This document shows positions 31,001 through 41,155 of a stretch of DNA of 64,000 nucleotides, piece after piece. Every line of letters starts with the position of its first letter. The first letter of the stretch is position 1. This DNA comes from Antedon mediterranea (taxonomy: Eukaryota > Echinodermata > Crinoidea > Comatulida > Antedonidae). A model generated the notes under the pieces. It did not search any database, was not told the DNA's origin, and saw only the letters and a list, made by a program, of their open reading frames with translations. The position numbers and the translations under genes were made by a program. Where the stretch lies: the NCBI RefSeq assembly GCF_964355755.1, contig NC_092676.1, positions 18,272,288 through 18,336,287 on the forward strand, written 5' to 3'.

Positions 31001-33765
31001 TATCTCTATTAAAAACTAAGATATCTTAGTTTTAAATAGATATCTTAGTTTTTAATAGAGATATCTTAGTTTTTAATAGAGATATCTCTATTAATAGAGA
31101 TATCTTAGTTTTAAACTAAGATATCTTAGTTTTAAACTAAGATATCTTTATTTCCGAATAAATGACAGCTTGGCGCACCATAGTAGTACAGTATTTTTCA
31201 TAGGAATTTGAAAATACTTGTGTGCAGTATTCATGGGATCATCAAGATATTCTGATGCAACTTCAATTGATTCTTGGTTTTTATTTGTATGCTGTGTTTT
31301 TTATGATACAACTATTTGACACTTTTTCAAGTTTCTTCTTAAACATACAGCAAAGTTAAAAGGTACACAAACGAAAAGAAATTTTTAAGGATACATAACC
31401 TATTAAGATACATCTATATTATTCATTTATTTTATTTATTGGTGCTTTTCTTTTCATTTGCAACAATTGTAATGTTTATATTGTTAATATTCGAGCAAAT
31501 GAATTTCTAAATTTCTGAGATCAATAAATTATACAGATTACTGGTAATAATGTTAACAATTATAATACAGTAATAATTGTTAAATTAATTATTATTGATA
31601 AATGAATGAATGATTTATGACTTTGAAGGTTTATTGTTTTGTTCTGTTTATGAATCTAAATGTAATTTTATATAATCATTTAAAAAAAATAGTGGTACAA
31701 TAACGTTTGAACTATTTTACTGTATTTTTTATGGCAATAAAATATACCATGGCAACAAACCTGCTTTATTGTTGATACGCAACATGCTGTAGGCCAACTG
31801 TGTATCACCCATTGTTTGTTATTGTTATATTTGATATATCATTTGTATGAATTTGAAAAGGTTATCACACCAGCATTGTAAGTGTAATAACAGCGTGTTC
31901 TTCAAAACTTGTTTTTCAAAGGTCAAAATACAGTATTTGTGCATTTTGTTGATTGATTAAAATTTTTAATATGATTTATTAAAACATGGTTGAAATGACT
32001 AAGTTACTGTAGGCGTGGTGGAAATTACAATTTTTATGGTTTACATTTCAAGTATTTTGTCTGTAAAAATATATGAACAAATTGGGACAATTCTACCACC
32101 CAGAACTTGAAACAAGAATCAGAATGGAATTAGAGGACTGCCAATATTTATACAGTACTATATTTATGCTGTTTTATTTTAAAGATCCCGTCATAAATGC
32201 ATTTTGTCTCTATAGAAAAGTACTACTCTTCAAAGGCCAGCTTATGACAACAAGGGGAACAGTTGAAGTAGTTTGGGGAATAATTTTATAATCATAAATA
32301 CCATGTACCCTACAGTAGTAATGAAGCATGATTTCAAAGCCTAAAATCAAAATTGAATTGAAAATGGTCAATGACACTGGAACTCAGTGCCTGTTAAATG
32401 CAAAGCAAAGTCAATACGTTATTCAAAGCGGGGAGTTAAAAAACATAGTCTGACCAACTACCTTTATTCACACTCACTTGAAAGTTAAAACAAATTTACA
32501 CACACAAGCGGTAACGGTAAGCGAAAATCGCGTACCTTGTCTCACGTAAAATCTTTATCTATCCTGAGCAGAAACCCACCATCCACTTTTGTGTAAAAGG
32601 TCATATAAGGAATACTATATCATAGATTTTATATTTTTATTACCGTTACTGCTTGTCTGTGTAAATTGGCCTTTAGTGAGAATTTTCAACATACTATAAA
32701 AATGCAAGTTTTATTGTAGAACTATAAGCCTTTAGTAAAAAAGCAAATGTCAAAGTTCTCTGGTCCAATCTAAAAAAAAAAAACTTACATGTACTTCCTT
32801 TAAGTCTTTTTCATCCAATTCAAAAGAATCACTTGATTCCAATTCCACGTGATTATCTGGATTTGCTTCCTTATCACCAGTAATTTCCTTTTTAGAAGAA
32901 AGGATAACTTCACTTTTTTCTGCTTTGCTAATTTCAGTCTCACAATCGTGAAGTACTTTTCTGTGCGAAGATGTTCCATATCGATCCCAACGCTCTACTG
33001 TACTCTTCAACTGTTGTAAATCTGCACTGCAAAATTTTTGGTCCTTCCTTTTCATGACTCCAATTGATTCAGTAATTTTCTGGTTATATTGTGCAATCTC
33101 TGGTTTGTATTTATACATCTTTTGAATCTTTGAGGGGTTTTCAAAAGAATCAGTTCTGCTTCTTTTTCTTCCATTAGACGGTTTCTCATTTTGATTTACC
33201 TCGGTAGTATTCTCGTGCAGTCTCTCATTTTTTCCTTCTTCTGCAATGAAATTAACGTCTAAAAACGTTGAGGATCTTCTTCTGTTGTTGCCACTGTACC
33301 CACTCTCAACGCTGGCACCCAGAACAGATTCATCTTGTGAGACTTCCGCCGATCCACTTCCTCTACCACTTGATACTGACCTGAAGTGTTGTCTTCGTTC
33401 TTCCACAGAAGTAGTTTTGTCTGAAGGAGCTGGGAAATAACGAAAGAAAAAATCTAGATTGAAAGCAAGGAGCATTCTAGCAAGGATAAAGCTTTAGGAC
33501 CAGAAAATTAGCACATGAAATAATAATAAATAACAAATTGTCTCCATATTCCAAGTATTTCTCTATTTGACAAGAAAACAAAATGACAAAACAAATTATA
33601 CAAAAGAAGTTACATACATTCATTTTCAAAGCTGTTCTGTCTTTGAAGAGATCCATGGCATTCATTAGGTTGAGTAACCAAAATGCAGCAAGTACCAGCA
33701 CTGTTGTTATTGTTCTGCTGCGCATCTTGGATGGAATGGCCACTAATGTTATTATAGTTTGACAT
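26774..33765 (-). CDS. TAZ zinc-finger protein (not CBP/p300)
   Basis: Exons in transcript order: 33765-33618, 33429-32789, 29686-29588, 29316-29215, 27489-27379, 26926-26774. The sum is 1254 nt, 417 aa, all phases consistent. N-terminal two thirds: disordered, Ser/Asn/Glu-rich, with RRRSST (~99-104) and a likely nuclear signal GRKRSR (~136-141). C-terminus: one complete TAZ finger with three HCCC sites, H350-C355-C360-C365, H374-C378-C385-C388 and H398-C402-C407-C412. It ends CPVPFC plus five residues, and CPVPFC is a signature of the CBP/p300 TAZ2 domain. TAZ fingers bind transactivation domains, so a nuclear transcription-cofactor role is inferred. There is no HAT, KIX or bromodomain, and human CBP is ~2440 aa. 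Exons 3 and 4 are tandem duplicates. The gene lies 1.4 kb upstream of the pseudokinase on the same strand and has an inverted-repeat element at its 5' side. The finger is very sure; the joining of the six exons is supported by phase only. Confidence 0.78.
27602..27672 (+). tRNA. tRNA-like sequence, Asp anticodon ATC (possible SINE head)
   Basis: Folds as a cloverleaf: acceptor GCCCCAG with TTGGGGC (one G-U), D arm GTCT-AATGGTTA-GGAC, anticodon stem TCTGC/GCAGG with 7-nt loop ATATCAA (T33, anticodon ATC, 34-36), and T arm CGAG-TTCGAGT-CTCG. The A box and B box fit polymerase III consensus, and TTTTT follows four bases after the end. Asp tRNA normally has GTC, so an ATC anticodon is odd. The sequence may be a drifted tRNA-derived element; a SINE-like body and microsatellite follow. 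It is in an intron of the TAZ gene, antisense to it. Confidence 0.6.
27834..27862 (+). other. Hammerhead-like core motif
   Basis: CTGATGA is followed by AGGGC, a 7-nt loop, GCCC and GAAA. That is the order of the conserved hammerhead ribozyme core (CUGAUGA, stem II, GAAA). One extra A sits between the core and stem II, so the fit is imperfect. Such motifs occur in Penelope-like and some SINE-type retroelements. I cannot confirm stems I and III or activity. Confidence 0.3.
27996..28026. repeat. (TA)n microsatellite
   Basis: About 15 TA units close the repetitive block that starts with the tRNA-like head at 27602. A microsatellite at this place fits a SINE tail. Confidence 0.8.
28418..28602. 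mobile_element. MITE with AAGCTTGGTTCCCACTAG ends (copy 2)
   Basis: Ends TTAAGCTTGGTTCCCACTAG and CTAGTGGGAACCAAGCTTTA. The arms continue through ACGTAACGCAAGGACGTAA, giving long palindromic arms around a GCGAATAAGCCATCGC centre. In an intron of the TAZ gene. Confidence 0.88.
30743..31182. mobile_element. TIR element filled with GATATC palindromic array
   Basis: Terminal inverted repeats of 27 bp (TATGGCGCGCCAAGCTGTCA + TTTATTC; the right copy has one mismatch) are flanked on both sides by the exact direct repeat GTAGTA, a likely 6-bp target duplication. The interior, 30775-31150, is about twenty palindromic cores GATATC. They are joined by two alternative half-arms, either TAATAGA or AACTAA (with their complements), so centres read AGAGATATCTCT, TAAGATATCTTA or a hybrid. 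It lies in the duplicated intron region of the TAZ gene. No coding capacity. Confidence 0.85.
31215..31335 (-). pseudogene. Decayed third copy of the duplicated TAZ-gene exon
   Basis: On the minus strand, GAATCAATTGAAGTTGCATC and AGAATATCTTGATGATCCCA match exons 3 and 4. The 5' half is broken by indels and a TAA, and the donor has changed from CAAGTATG to CACAAGTATT. It is a non-functional relic of the same tandem duplication. Confidence 0.75.
32487..32676. mobile_element. MITE with GGCCAATTTACACAGAC ends (copy 2)
   Basis: The left arm has TTTACACACACAAGCGGTAA and the right arm GTCTGTGTAAATTGGCC. The inner CACGTAAAATCTTTATCTATC matches 15220-15357. The left terminus is eroded. In an intron between exons 2 and 3 of the TAZ gene. 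Confidence 0.7.
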
Positions 33766-34639
33766 CTTGCCTCTTGCTATGTATATTAATAATATTGTGT
33801 ATTAAACTTTTTAAAAGTACATAATACATGAGCATGCACTTTAGTTACACAAGAGTGATTGACACAAAGATGTATTAGTACAGTAGGCCCTGTAACGCCA
33901 AATGAAGTGACATTGCCAAATGAGGTGCGCGTGGTCTGTATCGCACAAGGCTAGGTCACTTAATTTGGCAGCACGTTTCTGGCGAGCTAATCGTGTTATA
34001 AATATTGATATTACTTATTTCCAAATAAACACAAACTGAAAATTATTAACCGGAGTATTTCTAACCTAATAACCTTTACTCATTGTATTAAATTAAACCA
34101 TTATAACTGAAACATACGACGAAAATTTACTATTTTAGTGTAAAAAACGAAAGGCACTGTTCATCGAAAAATCTAGAAAACTCGAAATGCATGATGGGAA
34201 GCCTACCGACCCCTTTCTAAGCAGCTGGAAAAGGAGACTACTCGTTTTAGCGCCAAAGGAAAGTGTCTGAAGTCACGTCTGCATGTTATGCGGACATGGT
34301 CTGGGACAATTTGCCTTTGGGCGCTAAAGCGTTTAGTGTTTGAGTTATGGGACGCTATTGCTGCATTATTTTCTAGTAATAATTTGATTTGACGTTCCTT
34401 TCGTCGGTACATGATTCCCGTTATTATTTTGTTCGGTTTTATGAATTTCTATGTTTATGTTTTCAAATTAAAATGATTATTCGTTGAATATGAATGTATC
34501 CTGTTATTCTACTGATTATTATATATATTTTTTTGTTTAACATTGCTTACTATTTAATCAATTCCGTTTTTTTAAATGTATATGACCAATGTTATTTAGG
34601 CCTATGTTTTTTATTTATAAGTTCTTTAAAAATATTAGT

Positions 34640-35740
34640 TACATGATCACATTTTTGTCACTTATTATACCTACAGTATAACACTATATTTCCTTTGATG
34701 TCTGAAACATTAAAACATAAATTTGCAATACTATGGCGAACCTAAGTCGCAAATTGTTAGTTGGATATTCGTTATAATTTCATCATCTCATTTGACACAT
34801 GTGTGTGTGACCTATAATAAATAAATAAGGGATGGTAGGCCTAAAGGTAGTCGAGGGGAAATTCATCAAATTGTTTCATCAAAACAATAACTCATAAGGT
34901 TGGAAACATTTAGATAATGGAACCAAATTTTGCAATAAAGTCTTTATTGCAAAAATTGGTTCCATTATCTAAATGTTAAAAGATGAGATATTGCCTTGTT
35001 CTCTTTTGTTATCAATCTTTTCATGTCACGTACCGTAATAGAATGTAACAGTTGAACATGCATATCACAATAAATAAAGAATGGTACCTAATTAGTTCAG
35101 CATTTTCATCAAGTTTTAACAATATTTGATGTCGGAAACATTTCCAATAATATAGAGACTAATTTTGCAATATGTTAGATATTTTATTCAGCTGGTACTT
35201 TTTACCTTGATGTCGGAAACATTTGAACATAAATTCGCAATAATGGATCATAATTGTGCAATGAAGTTGTCATTTCATTTGTTCATATCGATGTGAGAAA
35301 CAGTTTGGATGGGAATGTGGTGAGCGAAATTCTAAGCAAGCTAAATACATGATACAGTTATTTTAAGGTTGGGAACACAACGTGAATTCGCAAATAATTG
35401 AACGTAATTTTGCAATAAAGTCGTCATCTCGTTTGTTCATATTACGATGTGGGAAACAAGTTTGGATGGGAATGGGGTGGTGAACGAAATTCTAAGTAAG
35501 TATTACTTCGAAGTCGGAAACAACCTTAAATTCGCAATAATGCAATGGAACCTAATTTTGCAATGAAGTCGGTCACCTTGTTTGTTCATACGATGTTGAA
35601 AGCATGTTCGGAGGGGTGGACGAAATTCTAGGAAGCTAAATACAGTTACCGTAGTTATAACAATAATTATTTTGAGGTCGTGAATATTAGAATTTATACT
35701 TAAATGGAACCTAATTTTGCAATGGAGATTGCATGCGTTA
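34640..35740. repeat. Diverged tandem repeats with hairpin
   Basis: Units of about 100-160 bp share AACCTAATTTTGCAATGAAG, TTTGTTCATA-CGATGT, GGAAACA and ACGAAATTCTA. In the first unit the start is folded back on itself: 34905-34940 and 34942-34977 are 36-bp inverted copies with one mismatch and a 1-bp spacer. Part of the 4.3-kb element. Confidence 0.75.
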
Positions 35741-35752
35741 TTTTCATCTCGA

Positions 35753-35810
35753 TTCTTCTGTTGTTGCCACTGTACCCACTCTCAACGCTGGCACCCAGAA
35801 CAGATTCATC
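35753..35810 (-). pseudogene. Exact 58-bp copy of TAZ-gene exon 2
   Basis: These 58 bases, starting TTCTTCTGTTGTTGCCACTG and ending AACAGATTCATC, are identical to 33277-33334 in exon 2 of the TAZ gene and in the same orientation. Flanking bases do not match. It is a captured or copied gene fragment inside the TIR element. It has no start, splice site or continuing frame of its own. Confidence 0.9.
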
Positions 35811-36450
35811 AAAGCTATCGATGGAATGGTGGGTACGAAATCCATGATAATTTAGTTACTTATCTAAAATAAATTCGACGGGAACCTGATTTTACAAGAG
35901 GACCTCTTATATGAGTTTGTGAGGACTCCGTTTATAGAGGACATCTTAATATCTGTTCTAAAGATTCCTTATATCAGTTCTAGAATTAACCTTAATTCAA
36001 TTCAAATTGATCAGTTCTTTTCTAATGAAGAATCTGGGCAATTTACAATCAAGCAACAACACCACATAATTCTACGTGAATTCTGCTGTACGTGAGCTAG
36101 CCTTAATAATACCGCCTGATTACGGTATATAGGCCTACAGTATTAGCTTCAGAATAAATGACAACGCATTCTACAGATATTAAAACAGAATGAAAATATT
36201 AAATTGGCTTCGTTGAAATGTTGTACCTTGATAGACAGACCCCCAAGCAGACAGCCCACATTACTGTACAGACAATCTGCACTGCAGCACAATCTATTGG
36301 TTTTAACTGTACACGCGGTGATTCAACTAAAAGCAGTAAAAACATTTTGGCACACAATGCGTATCATATAATTTGGGGACCATGACCGAAGCACTTCCGC
36401 TTCGATCTATTCGACGAAAATCAAAAAAGGATAACTATTTTCTGCTTTAT

Positions 36451-37979
36451 GGGTCATTCTTCAGTAAGTGTCTAAAATCGTGTCCCGATACTTTGGTGGG
36501 ATAGAGACTGAAAATTCATCATTAAAAAATAAAAATTCTTGACTTAAATCATAATCAACATTATTGTAAATATAATTAATTACATAAAACAAAGATAATT
36601 ACATTGATATTGTTAATTTTTATAAAAATGTTTCAGGCAACCCCCTAAAATCCTATGTCCCGATCGTACATCTTCAATTTCATGATCGCCGTATATATTT
36701 GATAACAGGACTTTTGTTATCGAAAATATTGTAAAAAGTTAGTTAATCATGATTTCATGCGATTATATTCTTCGAAATACATCTCTACATACATTAAATC
36801 TCAAACTTTAAAGTTTTTGTTTGGAAAAAGCTTGTCCCGCAGTTTTGTGTCATTTCCGTCACATAATTTAAATGTACCGTCTACAATTTAATGAACGGCG
36901 GGGAACATACGAAGATATTGAAAAAAAACTAGCCGCACATCATTTTCAATAAAAGAGGAAAAAAGCTAAAAAAAAACGAGGTTTTAGAAAAATTTCAGTT
37001 GCGTACCTTTATTGAATGTCATATCCGAACGGTATAGAACTCATTAAATAATTATAATTTCTGGTTTTTTTCAACTGGAAGTACAAGTTATTCACGGTAT
37101 CTAGAAGTATGCAATCCGTCTCCGCTGTCAGACATGCCTACGATGTGATCCTAGGCTGTCCAATGCTAAATACATCATCTCCGTCACGGTCAGCTCCGTC
37201 ACATTTCCCAATGTTTCGTTGTGACGGAGATGACGGCCCGTGACGGATATGACTTTTTGTTATTGCCAGGGCCTTTTTTGTTGTACATTTTGTTTTGTAT
37301 ATCTTTATTATGTTATTACATTGTATATCCATGTGACTCTGGTCAATAAGCATAATCAAATCATATCTTAAAGTCATCTCCGTCACATGATTTTTTAGGT
37401 TCGTCATATCCGTCACGGTTTCATCTCCGTCACATGGATATTTTATCCTTTTAAATCCTAAAATATTTAAGTAATGAACGCAATTATGTGGTATATTGAA
37501 ATATAAACAATATTCTTCTACTATATCAATGGATAGTAATATTAGTTCAACAGAATTTTGTAAAACATCAGTGACAGTCATACTATTTTCTGAAAATTAT
37601 TATTTTTTGGAATAGTAAATGGTTTTGAACGTATAACATCATACTTATAAATGTTAAAACAATAATTTTTTGATTAATAGAGACAAAAATAATATATAGT
37701 ATCAAAGAATTAATAATGGAAATAATTTTATAATTCATAAACCGTTATTTTTTCTATCTTTGTATATTCCATAAATGTGACGGAAATGACAGTAACATAG
37801 AACCATGTATTTATAAATACGAATAAAATACGAAATATATAATAAAGATTGCGCCAAACATACGCTTGCCATGTAATACATGTTCATTTATCTGAATAAA
37901 CTTTTAAAATTTTAAAAATGCAAATTTTAAAATCGATTTTTTATAAACCTGAAATTAGACACTTACTGAAGAATGACCC
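36451..37979. mobile_element. Nested ~1.5-kb TIR element, TTAT flanks
   Basis: Ends GGGTCATTCTTCAGTAAGTG and CACTTACTGAAGAATGACCC are perfect inverted copies (~25 bp) flanked on each side by TTAT, a possible 4-bp target duplication. The interior has many GTGACGGA / TCCGTCAC words, with GTCATCTCCGTCAC and TGTCCCG motifs. One minus-strand frame of 147 codons (37138-37581) is open but low in recognisable protein features and reads through the repeated words, so I do not call it a gene. It is inserted into the larger element. Confidence 0.75.
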
Positions 37980-39833
37980 TTATATTTAATTTAATGTAAT
38001 AGCTTGATCTAATAACAGGCGTAACAACACAGAATACATATTGTAGTTTAATACTGGCTTAAATATGTCTGTTTTATATAAACTGTATTTTACAAAATTA
38101 CAATAGAACTTCATTTTGCAATAGTACCTAATTTGGCGCCTTAGACGCCAAATTAAGTGCGGTACCTCATTTGGCAGTGGTACCTCATTTGGCGTGACAG
38201 GCCCATTGTAGGCCTATTACAGGCAATTATTTAAAAACAGTGGACAAGAAAACTTCAAACTCAGACTATTTATCACCTAAAGCCTATGGATACCCTCTGA
38301 TCCCCAACTTATCAATTTGATCTGTGTGTGGGATGTATCTCTTTGCCTACAAATTGCACTGGACTAAATCAAACAAGTATGCATTTTATAATAATTGAAT
38401 AAGGATGTTGATCAAATTTATTGCAACTAGGACGCACAAAGAATGTTACCACAGTGACAATGACGTTCGCTAGTCGCTTGTGATTGGTTGAATTATTGGC
38501 GTTGCGCGTTAAAATGTGTGCTCATTTTCGGGAAAGTTTAGCTCAGTTGATTGCTGCTGGCGAATTTATTGTCGTTAGATAGAGTGGTGTGATACACTGA
38601 TTGATTTTCCAATATGATTCGATAATTCACAAACAAAGCGAACCAAAATACTAAAAAATTAAACGGTATAAACAGCATCAACGCCAGTTAGATACCTCTC
38701 CTCCCTACACTGTGTCAGTGCACGACAGTGGTGAAAGGAGAAAAAATAATAAGCTTGTTGTGATGTGTGATCGATCTAGCCTGGCCCTAGCCTATAATAT
38801 GATAGGCTTTGGGCCTAAACTAATTGGTTTAAATACTACATTTAGTTAAATAATGCAATACAAAAATTAAAAACCTGTGGTCAATTTAACAGTTCATCTA
38901 AAACGAAACCAAATTAATATAAATATTTACGATTTTAGCTGGAAAGCATCCTCCTAAAACCTACACCACCACTACTAGCACTGCTGCATCATGAAGTTCT
39001 CGGGAAATTACACCGCACTGTACCACCACCGTGTGTGTACTCGACTCACAGAAAAAATTATAGTACGCTTCATTGATCATAAAACGATTAATCTGATTGG
39101 ATAACTGCCTGTTGAATATTTATAATTTCTGGTGAATGTTGATTTCATGGATTTCGTTGGTTTCATGGAAATACTATACAATAATTTGATACCTTGTATT
39201 TCCTTGGAACAGACAAATGGATCACCCACCATAAAAACTTCCGCTTGACCATGATTTATGAGCCTATTTCTCAACAACTCTTCCCTGTCTCAAATTAAAC
39301 AATCTACAGTATGTTGGCCTTTACAATTATAAAGTTTATAATTGTTTAGTTTATTGTTTAGAATAGTATATATATAGTGAAAAGATCTACAGCCCTTTTT
39401 GCGCCGCGCTATTAGTAAAAGCAGGTATATTCAAGAGGACAGAAGAATTATGAAGCTGAAGATATTACTAAAGGCTGACAGAATTGGGAATTTGGAAACT
39501 CGGACGGATCATGCTCAACCCAACCCGTCTGGGAGAAGAGAGTCTATAAACATTTGCTGATAATTGTAGATGGTAATCTGTAGGATTTTAATTGTTCAAT
39601 TGACAATAACTTTGTTTTAATTCACTGTAAAATATTCATTGAATAAATGGTACAAAATTGATTTTGGCTGTCAACCTATAGGCCTGTACGTTTTAATTGT
39701 TAAAACTAATTATTCAACTCAACTTAATTAGTAAACAGGGTTACATTAGGTGGTTAAAGTACCGAAAGTATGAACCAACTTTATATTATACAATCGAGTA
39801 CAAATTCAAGAAGTAACGCACGATTTACCAAAG

Positions 39834-39860
39834 CTCTTACGTAAATAATTTACGTAAGAG
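39834..39860. repeat. Perfect 27-nt palindrome
   Basis: CTCTTACGTAAAT, a single A, then ATTTACGTAAGAG: 13-bp arms without mismatch. It contains two TACGTA words. It could be a protein-binding site or a fold-back remnant; nothing nearby decides. Confidence 0.8.
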
Positions 39861-41155
39861 ATTTAGGCTATATAAGCTAAATCAACTACAGAAGGAAAAC
39901 TGAATTCAATCATAATCCCCTTCCTCAAAACAATCATGTATTTAAAAATGTTAAGTCAAAAAGTCGATCGGCGTATTTGTAAAAATATTTCTTGTCCAAA
40001 GTTAGCTTGGATGTGATCCTCCACAGTGTTCACGCCGCCGGTTTAAAAAACAGTGTTGTGTGTTTTTTTTTTGTGTAAAGGCCTATCCATTAGATTTTAG
40101 ATTATAAAATCATTCACATACAAACTCAACCCATTCTGCCCCGGCGGACTGAGAACTTTATTTGGTGGAATAGAGACTTCACTGAGCAGAATATTTCCCC
40201 TTTCTACGGACAAAAAGGAGATTTGTCCATTATATAGGCTAACCGCAGTGACAGCAAGTTGAATGTCGGCTAAGTAAACCTTTCGGTCGATTGTCTGTTA
40301 CGTAAACTCGTAGTTTTTTTTAAGTCAATAGAAAAACATATTGTGACCTATAGTCTATAGATGAGAAATGCGGTTGGTAGGCCTAAATAAGAGTTGTTCC
40401 CACGCACATTGTGTGGAGTCGAAAAGGTTAGTCATTAGGTGCGATCGTTGTCGAAATTGTTAATATAAAAAGAAATCATGGGCCTATTGTGAATGGGTAA
40501 CGGGGAATTTCCCCCAATAACAAAAATAAATTCTACATTAGTCTATAATGTTGACCTACTTTACGGTAGAATGGATAAACTGGTATGCCATAGATAGAGG
40601 AAACTATTCATGCCGGACGGGGAATATCCGCACGATACATGATACGACCATGGAGTAACATATTAGTTTATTACTCCATGATGACGGTGCATGGTGCATA
40701 TTTCGGTAGGCCTACTATATATGTCTTCATAAAACATTCCAAGACATTTATTTAAAAACGCAAAATAGTGTAACGTACCCAGCACTACCAATATAGGTTG
40801 TAATACTACAGTAGGCCTATAGGCCTATTTATTATTTTAGTTTCTAACAGCCTGTTAATGGATATGTCTGTTGGTGTGGAGAGTTTATAAGTTTCTTCGA
40901 CACTAAAAAACAGAGTACCACCTCTTTGTATTATGTAGTTATCGACATCGTCAATAAAACAAATTGTTAACGGTAAATGAGCGTAGTGACTGTACATAAT
41001 TAGGCCCACATTAAAACTCTCTAATCGCGCACAATGACAGATAGGTAGCCTATTTAGATTGCAACACTTCAAATAAATAAAATCATCAATATAAACGGGA
41101 AGATGCGTTTTTTTGTCAAATAAAAGCATATTCATAAATAACGAATAAATAATTC

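Larger units (their letters stand above)
29215..32345. repeat. Tandem segmental duplication inside the TAZ gene
   Basis: Exons 3 and 4 (29588-29686, 29215-29316) and their downstream introns are copies of each other, sharing AAAAAATGACTGGGGTAATA and GTTCAGCGCT. A larger unit of ~2.1 kb repeats again: 29840-30240 matches 31965-32345 (CATGGTTGAAATGACTAAGT, GGACAATTCTACCACC), and 30590-30640 matches 32365-32400 (GGTCAATGACACTGGAACTC). So at least two rounds of local duplication happened. The short frames near 29970 and 32073 are matching non-coding copies, not genes. Confidence 0.85.
33884..38206. mobile_element. ~4.3-kb TIR element beside the TAZ gene promoter
   Basis: The left end TAGGCCCTGTAACGCCAAAT is mirrored at the right by ATTTGGCGTGACAGGCCCAT. 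Both arms repeat the motif GCCAAATGAGGT and continue ~80 bp with CTTAATTTGGC. The interior has a 20-bp inverted pair around TTTAGCGCC (34240-34335), diverged ~150-bp tandem units (34640-35740), a near-perfect 73-bp hairpin (34905-34977), a copied exon fragment (35753-35810) and a nested element (36451-37979). I recognise no transposase, so it is probably non-autonomous. Its inner end is 119 bp before the TAZ gene ATG, so it may form part of that gene's 5' region. Confidence 0.7.

Noticed and set aside
29970-32291. Two similar short frames (29970-30179 and 32073-32291)
   Set aside because: They are copies of one duplicated intron segment. Similarity reflects DNA duplication, and there is no upstream start exon or conserved ending beyond the duplication.
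21533-33765. A single TAZ-kinase fusion gene
   Set aside because: The last TAZ exon has an in-frame TAG right after the finger and a following AATAAA, and the first kinase exon needs a phase not offered by it. Kept as two genes, with the link noted only as a possibility.
37138-37581. 147-codon minus-strand frame
   Set aside because: Lies inside the nested TIR element, reads through its GTGACGG words, and has no domain I recognise. Could be an element-encoded relic but not supported as a gene.
40806-41135. 109-codon minus-strand frame
   Set aside because: No recognisable motif, A/T-driven composition, no neighbouring exons on that strand.
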